Shown here one piece after another: positions 55,381 through 64,000 of a stretch of DNA of 64,000 nucleotides. The stretch spans positions 45,400 through 109,399 of the forward strand of contig JAJTUP010000139.1 of assembly GCA_021399435.1 (NCBI GenBank), in the 5' to 3' direction. The position numbers and the translations under genes were made by a program. The stretch's first letter is position 1. Every line of letters starts with the position of its first letter. The notes below the pieces were generated by a model. That model worked only from the letters and a program-made list of their open reading frames with translations. It searched no databases and was not told the origin of the DNA. The DNA comes from Diaporthe sp. PMI_573. Lineage: Eukaryota > Ascomycota > Sordariomycetes > Diaporthales > Diaporthaceae.

Positions 55381-57903
55381 CTAGCCGTCAAGCCTGCTTT
55401 CATTCCTTTCGTGGATCAGACCCAAATGCCACAAGGACGTCAAGTGAACTTTAAGCAGCATAACGACAGCCTCATCCCCTCTCCTGGAAGCATGAGACAG
55501 CGCTGTCCAGCCATCATCATCCTTCGCCTCAACGTCGGCGCCTTTCTCGACCAGCAACCTGACGACGGCTACACGCCTGATTGCAGCAGCTATCATTAAC
55601 GGCGTATAGCCTTGGTCAGTCTTCGTCTCTATATTAGCGCCTCCCTCAAGCAGCAACTCAACTATATCTTCATGCCCGTGCGCAGCAGCACAAGCCAGCG
55701 GCGTCCCGCCATTTTTATCCTTTGTTTCGATCGAGGCGCCACTCTCAAGTAGCAACTTGATAGCGGCCGCATGCCTGTTCCATGTAGCATAAGTTAGCGG
55801 CGCTCGGCCTTCCTCATCCTTCGCCTCAGTGTCGGCACCTGTCTTGAGCAGCAGCTTAACAACAGCGCCGCGTCCGTTTGCAGCGGCGTATGACAGCGGC
55901 GTCCAGCCAGTCTTAGTCTTCGCCTCAATCTCAGCGCCGCTCTCAAGCAGCATCCAGCCAATCTCATTCCTCGCCTCGATCTTGGCGCCTCTCTCGAGCA
56001 GCAACTCGACGATGGCTTTATATCCATTACCAACAACATATATCAGCGGCGTCTCGCCACTCTTACTCTTCGCCTCGATCTCGGCGCCGCCCTTGAGCAG
56101 CAACTTGACGAGAGCCTCGCGTCCGTCCGTAGCGGCAATTATCAACGGTGTCTGGCCACGCTCAGTCTTCGCCTCGATCTCGGCGCCGCTCTTGAGTAGC
56201 AACTTGACGACAGCCTCACGCCCGGACAACGCAGCAAAGGACAGAGCCGTCCAGCCACCCTCATCCTTTTCCTCGATCTCAGCCCCTCTCTCAAGCAGTT
56301 GCTCGACAAGAACCGCGTCCCCACCCGCCGCAGCCTCTAATAGTGACGGCTTGCGGATCAGCCCATGCAATCTCTTGACGACGGCCACGAGCTCCTTGTC
56401 TGCTGCACCTGACAGCGGCGTCCCACCATCATATTTTTCCTCCGGATCGATGCCCAACCCGTACACCCGCCTGATGATGGCTACCCTCCCCTTGTCCGCC
56501 GCGCTAGACAGCGACATTTCATTGCCTCCTGGCTCTAGAGAAGCGCCCTTTTCCTGCAGTAGCCTACTGGTGGCTTCATACCCATTTTCTAAGGCCCATG
56601 ACATCGGCGTCCCACCATAATCATCTTTTACTTCCAGATTAGCGCCGTTCTCAACCAGCAACTTAACAATAGCCTTATCCCTGTATCGTGCCGCGTATGA
56701 CAGTAGAGTCCCGCCAAACTCAAATTTTGCCTCCATATCAGCGCCTCTCTCGAGCAGCAATTTAACGACCGCCGCGTGCCTGTTCTCTACAGCGTCCGAC
56801 AGCGGCGTGCCGCCATAATCATCTTTTGCCTCCAGATCAGCGCGCTCATCTAGCAATAGCTTAACGACAGACTCGTGCCCATTTCGTGCAGCATATGACA
56901 GCGGCGTCCCGCCATACCCAAATTTTGCCTCCACATTAGCGCCTCTCTCGAGCAGCAGCTTAACGACAGCCTCATGCCCGTTCTCTGCAGCCAACGATAG
57001 CGGCGTCCGGTAATAATCGTCTCTTGTTTTCGGATTAACGCCCTCCCCGTCCACCAGCTTATCGAGCAGTAGCTTGACGGTGGCATCATGGCCGATCTCT
57101 ACAGCCCACAGAAGCGGCGTTCGCTCGTAGTCATTGTTTTTAGCCTCCAGATCAGCGCCATTCTCGAGCAGCAGCTGGACGGTGGCCACATGCCCCTTCT
57201 CTGCAGCCCTCGACAGTGGCGTCCGGCTTACCTCCGGATAAGGACCCTTATTGAGCAGCAGCGTGACAATGGCTTCACGCTGCTTTTCTACAGCCTCTGA
57301 CAGCGGTGTCCGGCCATGTTTATCTTTTGCATCCAGATCAGCACCTTTCTCCCCAAGCAGCTTAACGACAGCCGCATGCCCATTCTCTGCGGCCCATGAC
57401 AGCGGTGTTCGGTTATATGCGCTCTTTGCGTTAGGGTCGACTTCTCTCCGGAGGAGATCCTTGACCGCTTCCTCGGCCCCGAAGTATGCCGCCAAGTGAA
57501 CCCCTTTCATTTGCTTCGGAAATTTTTGGCTGTAGCCTTCATCCAAGGGGTAACGCTTACTAACCATCAGTGCCTGGCTCGCCGCCTCCACCTTCACCTC
57601 GCACCCTAGAAAATTTATAACTTCAGGGCATAGAGTCGAAGCTTGGCGGTAATGGCATCCCCAGTTGTGGGCAGCGTAGCTGTAGAGAGGATTTGACCGT
57701 AGCCGTTCCTCGAATTCCTGGTCTGTTCGACAGAACCCGCTCTCGAAGATATTAAAGGAGAGGTAGGTAACGCAGATTGTCATCATCTCCGCGTGCGCAT
57801 TCGGAAACCATTGCTTCTGCGTCTGCTCGAAGTAATCTTGCGTCGTGTAGTGGACTAACCGGATGATGCAGCTTCTTCGTCGACTGTGACCAATCCAGCG
57901 CAT
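55381..57903 (-). pseudogene. Ankyrin-repeat half of a broken NLR, about 22 repeats
   Basis: The open frame starts with the NLR winged-helix-like block [34 protein letters not shown], then about 22 ankyrin repeats of 32-35 residues (consensus [22 protein letters not shown]-x-E-A-K). One repeat near the C-terminus (around 55.95 kb) has lost about 16 residues ([17 protein letters not shown]), as expected from recombination between repeats. Its ATG at 57903 is a chance start in a frame different from the NACHT exon upstream, so this is the 3' part of the same gene after frame breaks. Ankyrin arrays in fungal NLRs sense ligands. Confidence 0.85.
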
Positions 57904-57928
57904 ACCGAGACGATCCTTTTGATCTGCT

Positions 57929-59515
57929 CTAGGTAGTCAGAGGTCTATTAGCGCAGGTGATCCATGACAGAACGTTGTCAGCAAGTTGCCTAAAGCCTTG
58001 CTTCTGCTCATGAATCCTATCCATTGCATCGCTGTACGCCTGGTCTAAGATTGCGCGCTTTTGGTCTTCGCTTGACCCTGGGCTCTGCTTCTGTAACTGC
58101 TTCAATACCCTCCTGGCAGCTCTTGGGGTAGTCTTGTCATCTAGTGAATTGCAGTAGATCTGTGCTAAGAGGAACCTATAAATAAGTTAGTAAAGCGGCC
58201 AGTCTCCAGATAGTTCTGGAAAAACACACATTCCGTCGACGGCATCCAGTATTGCCTTCTTGATATCCTCTCGCAGCTGCTGGTCCCACTCGTTGAAACC
58301 CGACAGATATTTCATGTGTCCATCCAGATATCGTTCAATGTCTTCTTCGCTTGCGCGGATTTCCAGAGACAAATGCGGGCGTTGGCCGAAGCCTTGAACG
58401 ATCTCCGGGAGAGACCTAGAAGTCGCAAAGAGGTTTACTCCCGACTGGGCTTGAAGGTTGAAGATCTCTTCTAGGAATTTTGTTCGGCATCCGTCTGAGG
58501 TTTGGCACTCATCTAGGGCGTCGACAACAACATACACTTTCGTATACATGGCTGCCACCAACTGGAGAGTTCTCTCGATTTCCGCTAGCGAAGGCCGGGC
58601 CTGCTTATCCTTGTGCTTGTCATACATAGCTTGGACATGGTCCGGGAGGGAGGATGCCCTTCGGCTCAGCTGCTTCAGCACACTTGCAAGCAGGTCGACA
58701 GCATTCTGTTTGTTCCGTCGGCGGAAATTGCAATAGATGTATGCGATACCGATGCTGTTGTCATGTCCGAAGCGAGTCGTGAGCTCGTCCACCACGATCG
58801 ATGTGAGGATTGTTTTGCCAGCTCCAGGAATGCCTGGGCAGAAGAGCGTTTGCGTGTTTGCCTCCACCCATGCCTGGAATTCTGCAGAGTCCAGAACCCA
58901 TTGGCCAGTTCCCGGTTGCCGCCTGTGGATGAAGTCGCTCTGCTGCGGAGCATAGTCCACCGGGGTGAGCCAGTCGAGAATTTCTCGATGTCTCTGGTCG
59001 TCCTTGGCCCTCTCTTGCTCGATCCTGGACTCTTTAACCTCCCTGTAAATTCTTGCGTTAAGAGTGAGTGCGTCCATCGACACCATGTTGTTCAAGACCT
59101 GGCATTGTCGCTGAAGGTTTTCGATGGCGTCTCTAGTGGTCTTTGCAACAAAGGCTCCCTTGACTCGCTCCCACCCGAGCCGATGTCCCCGGTCGCGCTT
59201 CCCGAGTTTCTCCAGCAGATTGTCTAGTTCTGTCTTACATTCCGAGACCAGGACCTGCGTAGTTGTATTCTGTGCGGAAGGCCCCAGTTCGGCGAGCAAG
59301 GTAGAATGTCGGCCCTGGAAGGCATCCTGGAGATCCTTATTGAGAAGAATATTTGCGTGTGTTTCAGATAAGGCTGTCTTCAGACTCCGAAGCTCGGTCA
59401 TGAAGCGTTTGGCATCTGCCGGTGCCTCTTTCCAGTCTGATCCAAGCTGAGTGCCGATCTGGATGATCTGAGTTGTGACGCCGATAAGGCCAATAATGGA
59501 GAAAGGATCAGCCAT
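57929..59515 (-). pseudogene. NACHT half of a broken NLR (STAND) gene, 510 aa to premature stop
   Basis: Exon 1 is 59515-58230 and exon 2 is 58175-57929; the 54-nt intron (GTGTGT...TATAG) restores Met in DGMFLLAQ. Residues 1-130 (MADPFSIIGLIGVTTQIIQ...) match the fungal STAND N-terminal (Helo-like) domain. The NACHT domain has P-loop CPGIPGAGKTILTS, IAYIYCNFRRR and Walker B VYVVVDALDEC. The frame ends TAG at 57929-57931 after [12 protein letters not shown], where relatives continue. Just downstream, [13 protein letters not shown] in one frame and [10 protein letters not shown] in another show a deletion of about 20 residues and a frameshift. Fungal NLRs act in non-self recognition and cell death. 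The full-length protein cannot be made from this sequence. Confidence 0.88.
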
Positions 59516-59529
59516 ATCATACGGCACTC

Positions 59530-60110
59530 CAAATCAAGAATACGTGAAACGATTTGTCTTGAGCGATCTCAGCGATGATGTTGGCATGGATGATGGAAGT
59601 TGAGCTGTTGCGCATCAGGCAGTGTAAGAAATCATAGATGCTTAGTGTATTCAGACTATTCTGACTATTCTGATGGGAATCCTCTTGACTTAAATATTCG
59701 TCAAAGGCTCTACAGTGGGTGTGCCACTGCAGAATCTTTTGTCTACTTTGTCTGGCCGAGGGCTGACCGAAGGGCTGGCCGAATAGGCTATTTTTACAGG
59801 CAGACCTCATGTCTCATGCAAATGCAGGGTCTGGCGAGGCAGACACGGCGGACTAGGCAGACACATCTACCCAGTCAAGAAAGCGGGGGTCCAAGGTTGA
59901 CGCCCCGCCAATGGCGACTGATGAAGTCTCCGAATGCATAACTAGGATTTCTCTGTGCTTGAACTGTCTGAGTATAACTTTCCTAGCTCGGTGCTGGACA
60001 GCCATTCCCGTACAATCGAAAATTCCTGCATGCTCGTACCAAAGCGATATACAATCTGCTCCAGGCCTTGAAAGGCTGAGACGTTTGGGGGGCTGACTGT
60101 CAAACACACT
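59530..60110. other. Promoter side of the NACHT gene; possible 5' exon of the next gene
   Basis: A plus-strand stretch at about 59990-60072 reads FPYNRKFLHARTKAIYNLLQ and could be the first exon of the gene at 60117. Joining it needs a GC-type donor (GCTGAG) that I consider weak. Two direct GGCAGACAC copies lie near 59839 and 59856. Confidence 0.3.
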
Positions 60111-60620
60111 TACCGCAGCCAGAGACAAATTCTCTGCATGCTCTGATGCAGCCACATCAGCTGCGAAGCTCTTTCGCGCTATAGAGGACATCCAAGTCAA
60201 CATCGACTACCAATCCCGCATACAGCGAATTCTGTGTTGTGCACTGGCTCAGCTGCACAGAAAATCCACATCACTGGACCCGATCAGGCAAAAATTCCAA
60301 CATGCGAAGAACAGAATTACTCACTATATTCACATTGGTCACAAGTGGGCGACAATCCTCGACTGCTTTGCGTCTTCTGCGGGCGTATCCCAGGACCTGG
60401 TCACAGGGCTCTTCTGCGTGTTGGACTCCTTATCGGTGTAAGTTTGTTCGGCAACACAGCGAATCCAGCCACAACACTCACCTGTCCTAGCTGGGAGAGA
60501 GCTTCCACGGTCGACGTTCAACTGGCCTCCGGAATACTTTCCCAAAACAAAACCTTCTGGGCACAGGTTGAGCAGCTCACCATACCCGTTAACCGTTTAC
60601 TTGCATCAATACTTTGTATG
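60111..60620 (+). pseudogene. Helical N-terminal domain of an uncharacterised fungal STAND-like gene
   Basis: The plus strand encodes RDKFSACSDAATSAAKLFR, AIEDIQVNIDYQSRIQRIL, YIHIGHKWATILDCFASS and GLFCVLDSLSV. A 53-nt intron (60438-60490, GTAAGT...CCTAG) follows, then WERASTVDVQLASGILSQ and PVNRLLASILCMRR. The splice is in frame and the family-like helical pattern continues across it. There is no in-frame ATG upstream, so a 5' exon is missing or non-canonical. Such helical regions precede TPR-containing fungal proteins, and the next ORF (60739) could be its 3' part. Function unknown. Confidence 0.45.
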
Positions 60621-60738
60621 CGGCGGGCCTTACTTTTTGGTTCCAGCCAGTTATATACAAACCGGCTAATTGTATGCAGTTACGCATTCGTTTTGCGACG
60701 AAACTTCGATTTTCAGACCCCAGCCAAAACCCCTCGAC

Positions 60739-62160
60739 ATGGCTGGTGGTTGTTTATCAAGATACCACAATACACAGGCTAGAACAGCCTCCGAGCCTGA
60801 AAGCGTGCGCACCACCTCTGAGACTGGCGGCCTTAACTCGACAACCGCTTCAGCTAAAGACGCCCTAGCACTGCTACTTTCATTCCTATCGCCAGACCAC
60901 AACCTAACCCAAGACTTCCTCCGCCACGGAGGTTCGCGTCGTAAAGGCTGGACGGTTCATGGCAACACTGAAGAGGTAGATGCAAACATTGCAGGCCTTT
61001 CACCAGACCTTAGTCGTCTCCTCTCTGATGATGACTCACTTGGCCGTGCCCTCGACATGCTTTCGAGGAGCATCTTGAACAAGTCCGGCCAAGCTTACAT
61101 GTTAGACAAGGAGGCCGCAAGCGGTATCCGGCGGAATCTTTCCGCGGAGGAAACAGTCTTCTGGAAATGCCAGGCGTTTATCACAGCGTACAGAGCTATT
61201 CCATGGAAATACATTGAATCCAGGTTTGTGTTTAGCTTTTGGCTTAAAAGCAACTGATTTTGCTAACAAAGGACATAGTAACATAAATGTATCGACGATA
61301 CTGCCGCACCTCCGCTACACTGTATCATCTTACAAGGACTGCTTTGAAAGGTTGGGCTCTAATACCAGGGCCGACGTTGCGCTTACTTTGCTTGAATCAG
61401 CCCGATTTCCAACCATGTCATGGAAACGTTTCGCAGGGTATCAGGCAGAAGTCGCCGCACGTGGTATACAAAGATGGTATTTATCTTGTTGTCTTGCATC
61501 AGTACAATCCCTGATTCTCCGACTGGACGGCAAGCAAGACGCCACTGTCCAGTTCTCGATATTGTCTCCAATAAAGACAAGATGCGAGAGCAAGATCAGA
61601 GGACAAATTCGGCTATTGCGCATCTGACAATCCAGCGGGCTCTCAATCTCATCCAGGTTAAAGATCTATCTCAAGCTGAGGAACATTTGCAGAGATTGCG
61701 TCCCTTCGATAACGAATCTTCGCTTATGGAGCAAGCTGTGGATTTTCGCAAGAGGACGGTTCTCGGCAGAATCATGCGTTACCAGGGCAGGTTTTCAGAG
61801 TCATACAACCATCTCAGACTCGCTCATGATATGATTGAGGAGCCTCGAGGCCTTCATTTCGACGAAGACCGCCGTGATCTGGCATGCGAATTTGCTGACA
61901 CTTTACGCGAACTTGGGAATCTTGAACTTGCGTCGTCCTCCGCCTGGAAATCGCCTCAACCAAGGAGACAGTCTTTTCGCGGAAGGCCTACGCCACGTTT
62001 TGGCTGTTTCTCCTGTTCATCGAACTTGTTTCGTCGGTGCGCGTCCTTGTGCGACCCTCGCTGCCGTCACTGTACGCAGGGTTGCTCTTTTCTCTGCCCA
62101 GCTTTCGCGCGACTAATTAGTCGGTCAGCGCATTTCTGCAGGACCACGTCGAGTGAATAG
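60739..62160 (+). pseudogene. TPR-like fungal protein gene, two frame breaks
   Basis: Exon 1 (60739-61223) encodes LSRLLSDDDSLGRALDMLSR and YRAIPWKYIES. After a 55-nt intron (61224-61278, branch CTAAC) come ILPHLRYTVSSYKDC and TLLESARFPTMSWKRFAGY. The protein then jumps frame near 61466 (VYKDGIYLVVLHQYNP) and again near 61510 (DSPTGRQARRHCPV, HLTIQRALNLIQVKDLSQAE, GRIMRYQGRFSESYNHL). The last block is TPR-like helical repeats. The three pieces read as one protein, so two indels have broken it. I do not know a named family or function. It shares strand with the gene fragment at 60111. Confidence 0.5.
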
Positions 62161-62286
62161 TTCACTCATGCAAATATATTTTCCTATTAGCGCAAAGATT
62201 GTGTAAAGTAGAAGGGGCAAGTAAAGAGCGAATATCCCGTCCTTGCTGGCTAACAAGCGCCTCAGCACACCATCTTTGTCGCCATT

Positions 62287-62685
62287 GTGGCCACTCTGCT
62301 TCCTCGCCCGGCCTTTTTCGCTCCGGTCGCCGTCTCTATCGCGGCTATGGGACCGGGCCACTCTGGATACGAAAGCTACGTGGGCGAAGCGGCTCGAGAT
62401 GAGCCCTCCATCGCTGGCCGCTCTGGCAATGACTCGGTGGGGACCACCGCGCGGCGCGCCACTATAACCAACACTGATAGTCGTAACTCTATTAATGTTA
62501 CCGGCCGGGCGGGCCTCACTGATTTCACGACTGACGGTCGGTCTGGCTACAACTCTGTTGAGGTCGCCGAGCATGATGGTGTCACGGGCGCTGAGACCGA
62601 CGGGCGGGTTGGTTACTACTCTGGATCCACTGCAACGAAAGTAGCCACGGACGCGGAGACATACGGTCGATCAGGATATAACTAG
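62287..62685 (+). CDS. Possible Gly-rich repeat ORF, 132 aa
   Basis: The frame carries imperfect repeats of about 21-22 residues, each starting with a GR-S-GYNS-like core: GRSGYNSVEVAEH, GRVGYYSGSTATK, GRSGYN, with a more distant GHSGYESYVGEA and GRSGNDSVG earlier. It is Ser/Thr/Gly/Asp-rich. No family is recognised and the start codon is uncertain. It could be a chance frame over a degenerate DNA tandem repeat. Confidence 0.25.
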   Translation: MATLLPRPAFFAPVAVSIAAMGPGHSGYESYVGEAARDEPSIAGRSGNDSVGTTARRATITNTDSRNSINVTGRAGLTDFTTDGRSGYNSVEVAEHDGVTGAETDGRVGYYSGSTATKVATDAETYGRSGYN

Positions 62686-64000
62686 AAGCTGGCGGTAATC
62701 TGATGTGTCACTCAGCCCATTTTACCTCGCCCTGTGCGGACAAGATCTATGCGGGATCCTAGACAGCGGCCGCCGCTTCTCATCAGCAAGGGTGGGCCGG
62801 TGTGAAAGGTGCTACGGATGCCGTGAGGAAATTGAAAGGAAAATTTGGTGAAGGACTGACTATGCATAAATAGATAAATTTCGTCACACCGTACTATCTT
62901 AATCATTTACGTAAAAGTGCCCTCGACTGGTGCCTATCGTGAAGTCAATCAAAACCGGGTAATACGGAGATGGTAGTAGCGACCAACAAAGCCAGGGATG
63001 GCGAGCTCCATTAGGTTGTGGAAAAAAGATAGCGTCAGTCCTCGGTCACAATTAACCCTTGAGTAACACAAAATGTCCGATCTAAACGGATGTAAGTGAA
63101 TAAATCAAATAAGACTTTGCAACCCCCCTTCTGTTGTCATTGTGGCATTTTGCCACACGGAGTACATTTGCTTCATTGCTCATCACAAATCCCTGGCACC
63201 TCACATCTCTCCCCGTCCCCCCCCCCCAAACAACACAAAACCTAGGAAGCGAAGATGACTAAATAACACAATCTAGCCGGCGCCGGAATCCCAGTACAAT
63301 GTCCTAGGGAAGCGCTCTTCGTCGTCCTACCCTACTGGAGATCACCATTCCCAACCTCCAATATATATCGGAATGGTTCGGGATTTTAAGATTTAATTTG
63401 AATTAAATATAACCTATTTAAAAGTGTGAGTATGCTCTACAAATGCTGGCTGATCTTGCCCCGTGCACCATCACTACATCGAGAACCAATGGACCGGTAT
63501 CGGATCTGCTGTGCTTCCCCGCAGCAATGATGAGCAGTAGATGCTTTTGACTGACAAGCTCGTGATACGTTTGCCCTTCTCACTCAACTTTGCGCCCTCA
63601 CCCTCGATAATATCGGAGTGTCACTCGTTTCGATCCGCCTGTTAATCTTTGGATACCCTGCCAGCCTCCATACCTGAGAAATCCACGATGGGTACTCTTA
63701 GAGCAGCATCGACTATCTACGAGGATGTAAATAAAATGCCTCGGGTTTGGGTGTTATGCAGCGCGAGTATCGTACCCAACCTGAACTAGGCACCTACGGC
63801 GCACAGGCCCCGGGCAACCAGTAATCAGTCGCGATCACGCGCTTTTGTTGCCTGCTGTGTTACTTGGTCTTATTTCGGAAGGCATTTAAATATCACAGCA
63901 TTTTCGACCTCTTAAATATAAATTCAAATCACTGCTCCAGCTCGTCCGCGTTTGTGGCATTATAAACTTACTTACTTGAAACATATGGGTCGTCAACTTA
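62686..64000. other. Right flank with no gene I can support
   Basis: The stretch contains a C9 run at about 63219, an AT-rich patch at 63385-63425 and no open frame with a motif. Confidence 0.45.

Noticed and set aside
55829..56620. Plus-strand 263-aa Ser/Ala-rich frame
   Set aside because: It is the antisense shadow of the regular ankyrin repeats.
58613..59227. Plus-strand 204-aa frame opposite the NACHT gene
   Set aside because: Shadow of the NACHT coding strand; no domain.
1..64000. CRISPR array, rRNA or tRNA genes
   Set aside because: No regularly spaced repeats with unique spacers, no rRNA signature and no convincing tRNA cloverleaf seen by eye; a tRNA scan could not be run.

Overview
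The window is nuclear DNA of a filamentous ascomycete (Pezizomycotina). Short introns of about 45-80 nt recur with GT..AG ends and CTAAC/CTGAC-like branch sites. The gene families are typical of that group: NACHT-ankyrin and HET proteins, a Clr5 domain, an Est1-type protein, a bZIP factor, BAH-PHD, and Fot1-, hAT-, Tc1-, copia- and Helitron-type transposons. I cannot name the species. The class Eurotiomycetes is only a guess.

The region looks like an accessory or gene-poor compartment. Few host genes appear intact: an F-box protein (1.6-3.4 kb), a bZIP factor (7.1-7.7 kb, one intron), a small tail-anchored protein (9.9-10.5 kb), a 31-aa CxxCxGxG peptide (11.0 kb), a four-exon BAH-PHD protein with one GC-AG intron (16.8-18.1 kb), a four-TM protein (44.4 kb) and a possible 320-aa unknown (33.0-34.0 kb). 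Several others are partial: a Clr5 protein (15.1-15.8 kb), a short-chain dehydrogenase (28.2 kb) and a RING-H2 fragment (40.8 kb).

Mobile DNA dominates. Two copies of one hAT family share a 21-bp terminal inverted repeat, and each has its own perfect 8-bp target duplication: a 3076-bp copy with a complete transposase (29130-32205) and a 1171-bp internal deletion derivative (21361-22531). A Fot1/pogo element (46799-48660) has 49-bp perfect inverted repeats, a TA duplication and an intact 557-aa transposase. A Helitron (34.4-40.1 kb) encodes a Rep-helicase split by a single 1-nt frame offset. Relics of further hAT, Tc1-like and Ty1/copia elements are scattered through the window.

Many host genes are decayed: HET-like (4.9-5.6 kb), DUF7924-like (8.4-8.8 kb), a kinase with one nonsense codon (24.9-25.8 kb), a coiled-coil protein (26.3-26.9 kb), an Est1-type gene split by the Fot1 element and carrying nonsense codons (46.4-48.9 kb), an MFS transporter with a 4-bp duplication whose open frame runs into a hAT dimerisation domain (49.9-52.0 kb), a NACHT-ankyrin NLR (55.4-59.5 kb), and a second helical/TPR-like gene (60.1-62.2 kb). 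The loss of defence or self-recognition genes next to apparently young transposons is the main biological theme.
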